The position numbers were made by a program, and so were the translations under genes. The notes under the pieces are model-generated. The model was given only the letters and a program-made list of their open reading frames with translations, was not told the DNA's origin and did no database searches. A DNA stretch of 64,000 bases from an uncultured Lachnospiraceae bacterium (lineage in GTDB: Bacteria; Bacillota; Clostridia; Lachnospirales; Lachnospiraceae): contig CAJTPM010000010.1 of NCBI GenBank assembly GCA_910578085.1, positions 73,648-137,647 on the forward strand, given 5' to 3'. Of this stretch, positions 17,010 to 26,079 are shown piece by piece. Each line of letters opens with the position of its first letter. Positions within the stretch are counted from its first letter, which is position 1.

Positions 17010-17786
17010 ATGAAAAATTATTCGGAAGATGCGAGCAGACAGTATCATATTCAGGTGGCAAAGGGAGAGGTCGGCAGGTATGTCATTATGCCGGGAGATC
17101 CGAAGCGCTGTGTGAAGATAGCGCAGTATTTCGATGATCCGGTGTTGGTTGCGGACAACAGGGAGTATGTGACTTATACAGGGACGCTGGACGGTGTAAA
17201 AGTCAGTGTGACTTCCACCGGGATCGGCGGTCCGTCGGCTTCCATTGCCATGGAAGAACTGTATCGCTGCGGAGCGGATACCTTTATCCGGATCGGAACC
17301 TGCGGCGGAATGCAGACAGAGGTGAAAAGCGGCGATATCGTTGTGGCTACAGGAGCCATCCGTATGGAGGGAACCAGCAGGGAGTATGCGCCCATTGAAT
17401 TTCCGGCGGTGCCGGATCTTACAGTGACGAACGCTCTGGTGGAAGCGGCAAAGCGGAAAGGATATCCGTTCCACACAGGAGTGGTGCAGTGTAAAGATGC
17501 TTTTTACGGGCAGCATGAGCCGGAGATAAAACCGGTCAGCTATGAACTGATGAACAAATGGGAGGCCTGGAAGCGGATGGGATGCCTTGCCTCGGAGATG
17601 GAGTCGGCGGCGTTATTTATCGTGGCCAGTTATCTGCGGGTGCGGACAGGTTCCTGTTTCCTGGTGGTGGCAAATCAGGAGAGAGAGAAGCTGGGGCTGG
17701 AAAATCCTGTGGCGCATGATACGAATATGGCGATCCAGGTGGCTGTGGAGGCGATCCGGGAGCTGATAAGACGGGATCAGGAATGA
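17010..17786 (+). CDS. udp: Uridine phosphorylase-type nucleoside phosphorylase
   Basis: 258 residues; the start follows GGGGGTG. It cleaves uridine (or deoxyuridine) with phosphate into uracil and ribose-1-phosphate. The PNP/UDP phosphorylase family is shown by MPGDPKRCVKIAQYF, the TSTGIGGPSASIAMEEL phosphate-site region, RIGTCGGMQ, CKDAFYGQHEP and SEMESAALFIVA. It begins a nucleoside-salvage run with deoC and cdd. Purine specificity cannot be excluded from sequence alone, though the context with cdd favours pyrimidines. Confidence 0.9.
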   Translation: MKNYSEDASRQYHIQVAKGEVGRYVIMPGDPKRCVKIAQYFDDPVLVADNREYVTYTGTLDGVKVSVTSTGIGGPSASIAMEELYRCGADTFIRIGTCGGMQTEVKSGDIVVATGAIRMEGTSREYAPIEFPAVPDLTVTNALVEAAKRKGYPFHTGVVQCKDAFYGQHEPEIKPVSYELMNKWEAWKRMGCLASEMESAALFIVASYLRVRTGSCFLVVANQEREKLGLENPVAHDTNMAIQVAVEAIRELIRRDQE

Positions 17787-17862
17787 GATTTCTGTATATG
17801 CTAATAGATGGAATAGAACAATTGATTTAAAAAGGAAAGAAGACAGATAAAGGAGAATGATT

Positions 17863-18528
17863 ATGAATGTAAAAGAAATGGTAAAACATGTTGACCACAC
17901 GCTGCTTCTGCAGCCTTCTACCTGGGATGAGATCAGACAGATCTGTGATGATGCGGTAAAATATGAGACGGCTTCAGTCTGTATTCCGCCATCCTATGTA
18001 AGGCAGGCGGCGGAGTATATGCAGGGGAAGGTGCCGGTCTGCACAGTGATTGGTTTCCCCAACGGTTATATGACAACGGCGGTCAAGGAGTTTGAGACAA
18101 AGGATGCCATCGCAAACGGTGCGGCGGAGATCGATATGGTGATCAATATCGGATGGTTGAAAGATAAAAAGTATGATCTGCTGGAAGAGGAGATCCGTGT
18201 TTTGAAGGCGGCCTGCGGTGATAAAATTTTAAAGGTTATCATTGAGACCTGCCTTCTGACGGATGAAGAAAAGATAAAGATGTGTGAAATCGTCACAAAG
18301 GCCGGCGCAGATTATATAAAGACATCCACAGGGTTTTCCACGGCAGGAGCAACTTTTGACGATGTAAAACTGTTTGCGGAGCATGTCGGAAAGAATGTCA
18401 AAATCAAAGCGGCAGGGGGGATTTCTTCCCTGGAGGATGCAGAAAAATTTTTGGAACTGGGCGCGGACCGTCTCGGCACGAGCCGTATTATAAAACTGAT
18501 ACGGAAGGAAGAGGCTGGCGGATATTAA
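17863..18528 (+). CDS. deoC: Deoxyribose-phosphate aldolase
   Basis: 221 residues. The start at 17863 is chosen because AGGAGA lies 6 nt upstream; the ATG at 17857 abuts it. It splits 2-deoxyribose-5-phosphate into glyceraldehyde-3-phosphate and acetaldehyde. Class I aldolase features: VIGFPNGYMTTAVKEFE, EIDMVINIGWLKDK, VIIETCLLTDEEK, and the Schiff-base lysine in YIKTSTGFSTAGAT, ending in KAAGGISSLEDAEKFLELGADRLGTSR. It sits between udp and cdd, so it feeds deoxynucleoside sugar into glycolysis. Confidence 0.97.
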   Translation: MNVKEMVKHVDHTLLLQPSTWDEIRQICDDAVKYETASVCIPPSYVRQAAEYMQGKVPVCTVIGFPNGYMTTAVKEFETKDAIANGAAEIDMVINIGWLKDKKYDLLEEEIRVLKAACGDKILKVIIETCLLTDEEKIKMCEIVTKAGADYIKTSTGFSTAGATFDDVKLFAEHVGKNVKIKAAGGISSLEDAEKFLELGADRLGTSRIIKLIRKEEAGGY

Positions 18529-18650
18529 ATGACAGATAACCCGGATGAGGACAGGGCGTCCTGTCCTGCAGAAAGGGATGTGATCAGCGAAAAATGGCTT
18601 TTTGCAGACCGGTACGGGTGCAAATGTGCAGGCCGGAACAGGAGGCGGAA

Positions 18651-19070
18651 ATGAAGAAAGAGATGATAGAACAATTGATCGATCTGGCAATAAAACAGCT
18701 GGAGTTTTCCTATGTACCTTATTCTCACTTTAAGGTTGGCGCTGCCCTTCTTGCAAAAGGAGGGGAGATCTATACGGGCTGTAATATTGAAAACGCCGCC
18801 TATACACCGACGAACTGCGCTGAACGGACAGCTTTTTTTAAGGCGGTCAGCGAGGGCGTAAGGGAGTTTGAGGCGATCTGTGTCGTAGGTGGAAAAGACG
18901 GGGTGCTGACGGATTATGCTTCACCCTGCGGTGTGTGCAGGCAGGTTATGATGGAGTTTTGTGATCCTGATACATTTCAGATTATCATGGCGGTAAATAA
19001 AGAAAAGTACAAAAATTATACTTTAAAAGAAATGCTGCCTATGGGATTTGGGCCGAATAATCTTGCCTGA
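18651..19070 (+). CDS. cdd: Cytidine deaminase
   Basis: 139 residues. The start at 18651 has GGAGG upstream. It deaminates (deoxy)cytidine to (deoxy)uridine, supplying the uridine phosphorylase. The zinc site is visible as NCAERTAFFKA (C-A-E) and SPCGVCRQVMMEF (P-C-x-x-C), with the nucleoside-binding GCNIENAAYTPT. It is immediately followed by the remnant of an adenosine deaminase gene. Confidence 0.96.
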   Translation: MKKEMIEQLIDLAIKQLEFSYVPYSHFKVGAALLAKGGEIYTGCNIENAAYTPTNCAERTAFFKAVSEGVREFEAICVVGGKDGVLTDYASPCGVCRQVMMEFCDPDTFQIIMAVNKEKYKNYTLKEMLPMGFGPNNLA

Positions 19071-19088
19071 TCAACGGCAGGGGGAATC

Positions 19089-19190
19089 GTGACAACAGAG
19101 GAATTAAGGAAGCTGCTCAAGATAGAACTGCACTGTCATTTGGACGGTTCTTTGCGTCAGAAATTTTTTCAGGCAAGATCAGGGCTGTAG
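19089..19190 (+). pseudogene. add: 5' fragment of an adenosine deaminase gene
   Basis: A GTG start with a purine-rich Shine-Dalgarno follows cdd by 18 nt. The frame encodes 33 residues including KIELHCHLDGSLR, the metal-binding N-terminal signature of adenosine deaminase (H-x-H), and then stops. Intact enzymes have about 330 residues, so only the first tenth remains. The following DNA switches abruptly to a sugar-permease sequence, so a deletion has joined the two. Confidence 0.8.
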
Positions 19191-19744
19191 CATCATCATG
19201 GTTTCATCAGAATTTCCGGAGATTATCGGCATGTTACATTTAATGTTATTGGCACCGGATTTATTGGACTTGTCTCATTACCGATCGCCTATATGCTCGT
19301 ACTTTTGATAGTATGCTATATTATTTTGCAAAGGACCTGCTTAGGCAGGCATATTTATGCGGTTGGAGGCAATGCGGAAGCGGCAAAATTTGCAGGTATC
19401 GATATTGTGAAGACGGGTGTAATTGTTTACACGATCAGCGGAGTGTTGGCTACGTTTACCGGAATTTTTTGACGGCGCGTATGTATACCGGACAGCCGAC
19501 GCTTGGGGCAAGTATGGTGAATGACGCGATTGCGGCGACAGTTGTAGGCGGAACCAGCATGGCGGGCGGTAAAGGACGCATTGTCGGAACTTTAATTGGA
19601 GCGATGCTGATTGGCATTATTGGTAACGGCATGAACTTGCTTGGTTTATCTTCTTATTTACAGGACATCGCAAAGGGGCTTATTATATTAGGGGCGGTTT
19701 ATATTGATGCCATAAGTACAAAAAGGATACAGAAGACTGGCTGA
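19191..19744 (+). pseudogene. Decayed sugar ABC transporter permease (RbsC-like)
   Basis: The sequence encodes the C-terminal half of an RbsC-type permease in two frames. The first part reads TGFIGLVSLPIAYML and later HIYAVGGNAEAAKFAGIDI; it ends in a TGA at about 19469-19471. Then, one base shifted, LTARMYTGQPTLGASMVNDAIAATVVGGTSMAGGKGRIVGT continues to 19744. One T is missing from the run at 19465-19470. The 5' half is gone (fused to the add fragment). It precedes xylB, so it once belonged to a pentose uptake operon. Confidence 0.88.
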
Positions 19745-19771
19745 TGACGGGTACATAAGAAAGGGATAGAA

Positions 19772-21241
19772 ATGGTACATCTTTTAGGAGTTGATGTGGG
19801 AACATCGAGCGCGAAAGCGGTGGTGATGGATGAGAGAGGAAATATCATAAGCAGTGGAAAATCTGCTTATGATATTGCAATTCCGCATGCCGGGTATGCT
19901 GAACAGGAATGCGAGATGTTGTGGAGAGCTGTCTGTGAGGCAATTCGTGGGGCAGTCAGGGAAACGTCTGTTAAAAAAAGGATCAGGGCGGTTGGGATAA
20001 CGGGGCAGATGCATGGGATTGTTCTGCTGGATAAAGAGAAAAAGCCGCTTCGCCCTGTGATCATCTGGGCGGATAAGCGGAGCAGGAAGCAGGTCGAAAT
20101 GTTGAAAAACTGCGGGCTTGAGACGCGCGTCGGAAATCCGGTCAGTACAGGAATATTTTTGCCGTCTCTGTTGTGGGTAAAGGAAAATGAGCCTGAACTT
20201 TTTGAAAAAGCGGTATGCGCGATGCTGCCCAAGGATTATATCCGCTGCCTGCTGTGCGGCGCGCCAGGGACGGATTATTCGGATGCCACTGGAACATTGC
20301 TGTTTCATTTGAAAGAAGGCGGCTGGGACAGGGAAATGATCGAAAAGTATCATATTAAGGAAAGCCTGCTGCCGGAATGCCATGATTCCTGTGAGATTGC
20401 GGGAGAAACTTCGACCGCCTGTGAAGAGATTACGGGGCTTCCTGCGGGACTGCCTGTCGTGTATGGCGGTGGGGATACACCGATGCAGATAGTCGGGAAC
20501 GGTATTGTGAAAAGCGGGCAGTTGAATACGAATATTGGCACGGCGAATCAGATCAACTGTGTTTGTGATTTTTTGCCAAAGTTCGATGCAAGGGTCAATC
20601 TCTTTCATCATATTCCGCAGAATGGCTGGATCGGGGTCGGAGCAGGGCTGAACGGCGGGATTCTCATGAAGTGGCTTCAGAACAATGTTTTTACAGGTTA
20701 TCAAAGTTTTTCGCAGATGAGCGGAGTGGCAGCAGAATCGCCAGCGGGTGCGAATGGGCTTGTATGGCTTCCATTTTTAAACGGCGAGCGATCTCCCTAT
20801 ATGGATGAAAATGCAAAGGCAATCCTCTTCGGGATGTCTCTTGCCCATACGCGGGAAGATATCATTCGGGCAGCGATGGAGAGCGTTGTTTTCTCGTTTC
20901 GGGATTGTATGCGCGTGTTTGAGGAGATCCATCTGCCGATGCAGGAGGAGGTCATCGCCTCTGGTGGAGGCAGCAAAAGTACATTGTGGCTGCAGATGCA
21001 GGCGGATATTTTGCAGAGACCGATTCGGGTTACGAAGGGAGATGAGGAAGCGTGCAAAGGAGCGGCGATTGCCGCAGGCGTGGGCTGTGGTGTGTATGCT
21101 TCGCTGGAGGAGGGATGCCGTGCAGCAGTACGTTTTGGCGACAGAATGTATGAACCGCAGGTAAAAAACAAAGAGGTTTATGATAAAGCGTTCGGGATTT
21201 ATCTGGAGCTGTATCAGAATAATAAGACGCTGTTTGTCTGA
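19772..21241 (+). CDS. xylB: Xylulokinase (FGGY family carbohydrate kinase)
   Basis: 489 residues, full length; AAGGGAT precedes the start. It phosphorylates D-xylulose with ATP for entry into the pentose phosphate pathway. FGGY features are visible: LLGVDVGTSSAKAVVMDERG at the N-terminus, GITGQMHGIVLLD and IIWADKRS (xylulokinase-like), FLNGERSPYMDENAKAILFG, and ASGGGSKSTLWLQMQADIL. It directly follows a decayed sugar permease gene, so its uptake partner here is lost. Another FGGY pentulose substrate is possible. Confidence 0.9.
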   Translation: MVHLLGVDVGTSSAKAVVMDERGNIISSGKSAYDIAIPHAGYAEQECEMLWRAVCEAIRGAVRETSVKKRIRAVGITGQMHGIVLLDKEKKPLRPVIIWADKRSRKQVEMLKNCGLETRVGNPVSTGIFLPSLLWVKENEPELFEKAVCAMLPKDYIRCLLCGAPGTDYSDATGTLLFHLKEGGWDREMIEKYHIKESLLPECHDSCEIAGETSTACEEITGLPAGLPVVYGGGDTPMQIVGNGIVKSGQLNTNIGTANQINCVCDFLPKFDARVNLFHHIPQNGWIGVGAGLNGGILMKWLQNNVFTGYQSFSQMSGVAAESPAGANGLVWLPFLNGERSPYMDENAKAILFGMSLAHTREDIIRAAMESVVFSFRDCMRVFEEIHLPMQEEVIASGGGSKSTLWLQMQADILQRPIRVTKGDEEACKGAAIAAGVGCGVYASLEEGCRAAVRFGDRMYEPQVKNKEVYDKAFGIYLELYQNNKTLFV

Positions 21242-21301
21242 GGCATTATTCTGTGCATGTTCTCACAGTTTTGGCATGAAAAATATTTTGCCGGGTGGAT
21301 C

Positions 21302-21353
21302 AAAGGCACGCAGATCTTTCTTTTGAGGATCAGCGTGCTTTTTAAGTGCATAG
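21302..21353 (+). terminator. Terminator after xylB
   Basis: AAAGGCACGC-A-GATC pairs with GATC-A-GCGTGCTTTTT around a loop of about 12 nt and ends in a T run. Confidence 0.8.
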
Positions 21354-21418
21354 AGTGTACTGATCTATTCTTTTGTTTCGGTAGAAATAAAGCGCCGATC
21401 CAAAAATGATAGTATGTC

Positions 21419-21448
21419 TTGTAAAATGATGAAGGAGTGTGCTAAAAT
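21419..21448 (+). promoter_or_regulatory. Promoter for ilvD
   Basis: TTGTAA (21419-21424), 18-nt spacer, TAAAAT (21443-21448), 41 nt before the ilvD start. No T-box or attenuator was recognised between this promoter and the gene. Confidence 0.55.
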
Positions 21449-21489
21449 AAAAAAGATTTGCGGAACTAAAATAAAGAAAGGGTGAAAAA

Positions 21490-23160
21490 ATGCGGAGTGA
21501 CAATGTGAAGACCGGGATGCAGCAGGCACCCCACAGAAGTTTGTTCAATGCGTTAGGGTTTACGGAGGAGGAGATGAGAAAGCCGATGGTCGGCATTGTC
21601 AGCTCCTACAATGAAATTGTGCCTGGACATATGAATCTGGATAAAATTGTGGAAGCGGTAAAGATGGGTGTGGCGGAGGCCGGAGGTGTGCCGGTGGTAT
21701 TTCCGGCTATTGCAGTCTGTGACGGTATTGCCATGGGACATGTGGGCATGAAATATTCTCTTGTGACCAGGGATCTGATTGCAGATTCCACAGAGTGCAT
21801 GGCGCTTGCCCATCAGTTTGACGCGCTGGTGATGGTGCCAAACTGTGATAAAAACGTGCCGGGACTTTTGATGGCGGCGGCGAGGATCAATGTGCCTACG
21901 GTGTTTGTCTCCGGCGGTCCGATGTTAGCAGGACGTGTGAAGGGGCAGAAGAGAAGCTTGTCCTCCATGTTTGAGGCGGTGGGTTCCCATGCGGCGGGAA
22001 CAATGAGCGAGGAGGAAGTGCGGGAGTTCGAGGAGAAGGTATGTCCTACCTGCGGCTCCTGTTCCGGGATGTATACGGCAAACTCCATGAACTGTCTGAC
22101 CGAGGCGTTAGGGATGGGCCTTCGCGGAAACGGTACGATCCCGGCAGTGTATTCTGACCGGATCAAACTGGCAAAACATGCGGGCATGGCTGTGATGGAA
22201 ATGTTAAAGCAGAATATCTGCCCGAGAGATATTATGACAAAGGAAGCGGTCCTGAATGCGCTGACTGTGGATATGGCACTGGGCTGTTCCACCAACTCCA
22301 TGTTGCATCTGCCGGCCATCGCCCATGAGATCGGCTTCGATTTCGATATCGCGATGGCCAATGAGATCAGTGAAAAGACACCAAATCTCTGCCATCTGGC
22401 GCCGGCCGGCCCCACTTATATGGAGGATCTGAATGAAGCAGGCGGTGTCTATGCGGTGATGAAAGAACTGTCCGAACTAGGACTTTTAAATGAAAATTGT
22501 ATGACAGTGACAGGAAAAACCATCGGTGAGAATATCAAAGATGCAATGAACAAAGATCCTGAGGTAATCAGACCTCTTGACAATCCCTACAGCAAAACCG
22601 GCGGGTTGGCGGTGCTCAAGGGAAATCTGGCGCCGGACGGTTCGGTGGTAAAGCGTTCCGCCGTGGTGCCGGAGATGATGGTGCACGAAGGGCCGGCGAG
22701 AGTGTTTGAGTGTGAGGAGGACGCTATTGAGGCAATCAAGTCCGGCAAAATTGTGGCGGGCGATGTCGTAGTGATCCGTTATGAGGGTCCCAAGGGCGGT
22801 CCCGGTATGCGTGAGATGTTGAATCCTACTTCCGCCATCGCCGGTATGGGGCTTGGCTCCAGTGTGGCGCTGATTACGGATGGACGTTTCTCCGGCGCCA
22901 GCAGAGGCGCTTCCATCGGACATGTATCGCCGGAAGCGGCGGTTGGAGGTCCCATCGCGTTAGTGGAAGAGGGAGATATCATCAGTATCGATATTCCGAA
23001 TTACAGCCTGAATGTGAAAGTTTCCGGGGAAGTGCTGGCGGAGAGAGCCGCAAAATGGCAGCCCAGAGAGCCGAAAGTGAACAGCGGTTATCTGGCAAGA
23101 TACCGTGAGATGGTGACCAGCGGCAACAGAGGCGCCATTCTGGAGAAGGTAGGGAAGTAG
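21490..23160 (+). CDS. ilvD: Dihydroxy-acid dehydratase
   Basis: 556 residues, usual length. It dehydrates 2,3-dihydroxy acids to the keto-acid precursors of valine and isoleucine using an iron-sulfur cluster. Cluster-ligand regions are visible in MVPNCDKNVPGLLMAAAR and VCPTCGSCSGMYTANSMNCLTEALG; other signatures are GIVSSYNEIVPGH and SVALITDGRFSGASRGASIGHVSPEAA. A good AAAGGG Shine-Dalgarno precedes the start. It is transcribed ahead of ilvB. Confidence 0.97.
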   Translation: MRSDNVKTGMQQAPHRSLFNALGFTEEEMRKPMVGIVSSYNEIVPGHMNLDKIVEAVKMGVAEAGGVPVVFPAIAVCDGIAMGHVGMKYSLVTRDLIADSTECMALAHQFDALVMVPNCDKNVPGLLMAAARINVPTVFVSGGPMLAGRVKGQKRSLSSMFEAVGSHAAGTMSEEEVREFEEKVCPTCGSCSGMYTANSMNCLTEALGMGLRGNGTIPAVYSDRIKLAKHAGMAVMEMLKQNICPRDIMTKEAVLNALTVDMALGCSTNSMLHLPAIAHEIGFDFDIAMANEISEKTPNLCHLAPAGPTYMEDLNEAGGVYAVMKELSELGLLNENCMTVTGKTIGENIKDAMNKDPEVIRPLDNPYSKTGGLAVLKGNLAPDGSVVKRSAVVPEMMVHEGPARVFECEEDAIEAIKSGKIVAGDVVVIRYEGPKGGPGMREMLNPTSAIAGMGLGSSVALITDGRFSGASRGASIGHVSPEAAVGGPIALVEEGDIISIDIPNYSLNVKVSGEVLAERAAKWQPREPKVNSGYLARYREMVTSGNRGAILEKVGK

Positions 23161-23164
23161 TTTT

Positions 23165-23354
23165 AGTGCGGACGCCGGGATGGAGATAAAATTCTCCATC
23201 GCCACGCTCGCGCGGACTCTGTTTTTCAAGAGCCTGGAAAATAGCGTAGCGGTACTAAGCTCATACAAAATTTTATAATAAAATTTTGCATTCGCTAAGT
23301 GCCGACGCTTTTTAAGGGACTTCTTGAGAATTTTATCTCCATCCCGGCTGGTTG
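23165..23354 (+). repeat. Dispersed repeat R3, copy 1, with 23-bp terminal inverted repeats
   Basis: It begins 4 nt after the ilvD stop. The arms 23174-23196 and 23326-23348 are perfect 23-bp reverse complements (outer end GCCGGGATGGAG, inner end ATTCTC). An inner 10-bp hairpin CAAAATTTTA/TAAAATTTTG lies at 23266-23288. Conserved blocks shared with 35727-35873 are AGTGC(C)GGACGCC at the start, GTACTAAGCTC, CGCTAAGTGCCGACGC and GGCTGGTTG at the end. The arm sequences differ between copies but each copy pairs perfectly. Confidence 0.88.
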
Positions 23355-23426
23355 CTGGTACAACTGAATGAATTGATCCAGAATCTGAAAATAGAAAAAT
23401 AAATTTGATTTGCAGGAGGAAAGCAG

Positions 23427-25106
23427 ATGCAGCTGACAGGCTCAGAGATTGTAATAGAATGTTTGAAGGAACAGGGAGTGGATACTGTTTTCGGGTATCC
23501 GGGCGGAACGATTTTGAATGTGTATGATGCGCTGTATAAGCATAGCAATGAAATAAATCATATTTTGACGAGCCATGAGCAGGGGGCGGCCCATGCGGCG
23601 GATGGTTATGCGAGGGCTACGGGAAAGGTGGGAGTGTGTATGGCCACCAGCGGCCCCGGCGCGACCAATCTTGTGACGGGAATTGCTACGGCTTACATGG
23701 ATTCCATTCCGGTGGTGGCAATCACGGCCAATGTGAATCTGCCGGCTCTCGGAAAGGATTCTTTCCAGGAGGTGGATATCGCCGGTGTGGTAATGCCGAT
23801 CACAAAGCACAGCTATATTGTCAAAGATGTGACGAAGCTTGCGGATACACTGCGCAAGGCATTCCATATTGCTCAGTCAGGCCGTCCCGGACCGGTGCTT
23901 GTAGACATTACGAAAGATGTGACGGCAAATACCTGTGAATTTACACCGAAGACGCCGGAACCGATTGAGAAAAATGCGAAGTATTCCGAGACGGATCTTA
24001 CGGCGGCCATGGAGCTGATCGAGAAGGCGGAGAGGCCGTTTCTCTATGTAGGCGGCGGTGTGATTCTGTCGGAAGCATCTGCAGAACTGGCGAAGTTTGC
24101 GAAGAAGGTGGATGCACCGGTCTGTGATACGTTGATGAGCAAAGGCGCATTCAATGGAAGAGATGCTGTCTATACCGGTATGATCGGAATGCATGGCACA
24201 AAGGCTTCCAACCTGGGCGTCAGCGAGTGTGATCTGCTGATTGCGCTGGGAGCCAGATTTTCTGACCGTGTGGTGGGAGATCCAAAGAGCTTTGCCTCAG
24301 GGGCAAAGGTGCTGCATATCGATATCGATGCGGCGGAGATCAATAAGAATATTAAGACGGACGTGTCAGTGGTGGGAGATTTAAAGGAGATCCTGCAGAT
24401 TCTGAATAACAGGCTGGAGGACAGAAAGCATCCTGAGTGGCTTGCACGGATTGCGGAGTTAAAGGAGAAGTATCCTCTGACTTACGATAAGAGCGGTCTG
24501 ACCTGTCCGTATATCATAGAGGAGATCGACAGGCTGACAGAGGGAAAGGCAGTGATCACCACGGATGTGGGACAGCATCAGATGTGGGCGGCGCAGTATT
24601 ATAAGTATACGGAGCCCAGAACTTTCCTTTCTTCCGGCGGCCTTGGGACGATGGGCTATGGGCTGGGGGCCTGCATCGGTGCAAAGACCGGCAGACCGGA
24701 TAAGATCTGTATCAATATTGCCGGAGACGGATGTTTCCGTATGAATCTGAATGAACTGGCAACAGCCAGCAGATACAATATTCCGATCATCCAGGTTGTG
24801 ATCAACAACCATGTGCTGGGTATGGTCAGGCAGTGGCAGACACTGTTTTACGGACAGCGCTACTCCCAGACTATTCTGCAGGATAAGGTGGATTTCTGTA
24901 AAGTGGCGGAAGGACTTGGCTGCGAGGCCATCCTCGTGACGAAGAAGGAAGAGGTTGTGCCAGCCATTGAGAAGGCTCTCTCTCTTGGAAAACCGGTGGT
25001 GTTAAACTGCATCATAGATGAGGACGATAAGGTGTTCCCGATGGTGTCTCCAGGCGGTGCGATCAGCGAGGCATTTGATGCGGAGGATCTGGCGAATAGA
25101 GGGTAA
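23427..25106 (+). CDS. ilvB: Acetolactate synthase, large (catalytic) subunit
   Basis: 559 residues with AGGAGGA before the start. It condenses two pyruvates, or pyruvate with 2-oxobutyrate, the first committed step to valine, leucine and isoleucine. The thiamine diphosphate enzyme hallmarks are the catalytic glutamate in SHEQGAAHAADGYARATG and the cofactor motif GDGCFRMNLNELATASRYNIPIIQVVINN. No small regulatory subunit (ilvN/ilvH) follows; the gene is closed by a terminator. The regulatory subunit may be encoded elsewhere. Confidence 0.96.
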   Translation: MQLTGSEIVIECLKEQGVDTVFGYPGGTILNVYDALYKHSNEINHILTSHEQGAAHAADGYARATGKVGVCMATSGPGATNLVTGIATAYMDSIPVVAITANVNLPALGKDSFQEVDIAGVVMPITKHSYIVKDVTKLADTLRKAFHIAQSGRPGPVLVDITKDVTANTCEFTPKTPEPIEKNAKYSETDLTAAMELIEKAERPFLYVGGGVILSEASAELAKFAKKVDAPVCDTLMSKGAFNGRDAVYTGMIGMHGTKASNLGVSECDLLIALGARFSDRVVGDPKSFASGAKVLHIDIDAAEINKNIKTDVSVVGDLKEILQILNNRLEDRKHPEWLARIAELKEKYPLTYDKSGLTCPYIIEEIDRLTEGKAVITTDVGQHQMWAAQYYKYTEPRTFLSSGGLGTMGYGLGACIGAKTGRPDKICINIAGDGCFRMNLNELATASRYNIPIIQVVINNHVLGMVRQWQTLFYGQRYSQTILQDKVDFCKVAEGLGCEAILVTKKEEVVPAIEKALSLGKPVVLNCIIDEDDKVFPMVSPGGAISEAFDAEDLANRG

Positions 25107-25123
25107 AGAAAAACTGCATAAAA

Positions 25124-25160
25124 AAAGACCGTCAGTGGGATAAGCTGGCGGTCTTTGCAA
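25124..25160 (+). terminator. Terminator after ilvB
   Basis: AAAGACCGTCAG (25124-25135) pairs with CTGGCGGTCTTT (25145-25156) with one G-T pair. A-runs upstream could let it also terminate the convergent minus-strand gene ending at 25165. Confidence 0.88.
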
Positions 25161-25164
25161 ATAC

Positions 25165-26079
25165 TTATGAGGGAGTCAGTTCGGCAAGTCTTGCCCGGAG
25201 TTCGGCAATTTCAGAGTCTTTTTCGGCCAAAGCAGTTTTATATTGTGAATCCTTTTCTGCAAGACTGGCCTTCAACTGTGCGATTTCCATACTGGGAAGA
25301 ATAATAAGCGGTTTTGTCATGCGCTGCACCTCCTTGTGGTAAGTCGGATGATGATAAAAAATATGTTCTGAAGCGCGAGTGAGCAGATTGATATAGTCAC
25401 TGCACTCCTGCTTCGTCAAATATCCATTAGTTAAGTCCTGTTGTAATATTACTATAATATCATCCATAAATTCTGTCAATTCCTTTTTGGGCAGGCGGTG
25501 CCTTTTAGATGTAATTCTGGGTTTTAAGCGAAGCAGAAGATAAGGGATGAACAGGGTAAGGTGCTTTCTATGAATTTCCCGCAGGGAGTAGGACTGTATT
25601 TTGACGGTGGGGATCCGGTAAAGGTGTTCGCTGTTGTCCTGGAAGATGACGCGGCATTTCAGGCTGTCGGGAAGGTTACGGTTCTGATCTGGGTAGAGAA
25701 CAACGGAATGGGGGAATCGAAGGGTGCTTTCATCGTCGGTGCAGTTCCCTGATATGCAGTGTTCTATAGCGTAGTGGAGATCATAGGAGATCATGCGGAC
25801 GACCATCAGTCTGTCATTATCCATCTGGCATTCGATATGATAATAATCGGTACCCGCTACCAGCAGGGAAATGTCCATCAGTTTGGAAGAGGGGGAGTTC
25901 TTCGGATCGTCCAGACAGGTGGAGTGCTCTGTGTTCAGAAGCCGGATGGACGTGTCCGGCGGATATTCCTTTCCGTAGACTTCTTTGATTAACGGAAACA
26001 GCTGCCCTGGCATGGTGTAGACAATGGCTTTGAGTATCTCATTCCATAGCCTGTCGCCTGTAATAGTTTGATCTGACAT
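25165..26079 (-). CDS. Rpn-like PD-(D/E)XK nuclease family protein
   Basis: 304 residues. The start at 26079 follows AAGGA. The N-terminal two thirds resemble Rpn/YhgA-type transposase-like proteins, with a PD-(D/E)XK-like core: an aspartate in KLMDISLLVAG, then YYHIECQMD (E-x-Q). The C-terminal 45 residues contain two near-identical AEKDS repeats (SLAEKDSQYKTALAEKDSEIAELRARLAEL), a coiled coil that recurs in this Clostridial family. Family members promote recombination or act as DNA endonucleases; the host role is unclear. It stands alone and may be mobile. Confidence 0.75.
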   Translation of the reverse strand: MSDQTITGDRLWNEILKAIVYTMPGQLFPLIKEVYGKEYPPDTSIRLLNTEHSTCLDDPKNSPSSKLMDISLLVAGTDYYHIECQMDNDRLMVVRMISYDLHYAIEHCISGNCTDDESTLRFPHSVVLYPDQNRNLPDSLKCRVIFQDNSEHLYRIPTVKIQSYSLREIHRKHLTLFIPYLLLRLKPRITSKRHRLPKKELTEFMDDIIVILQQDLTNGYLTKQECSDYINLLTRASEHIFYHHPTYHKEVQRMTKPLIILPSMEIAQLKASLAEKDSQYKTALAEKDSEIAELRARLAELTPS

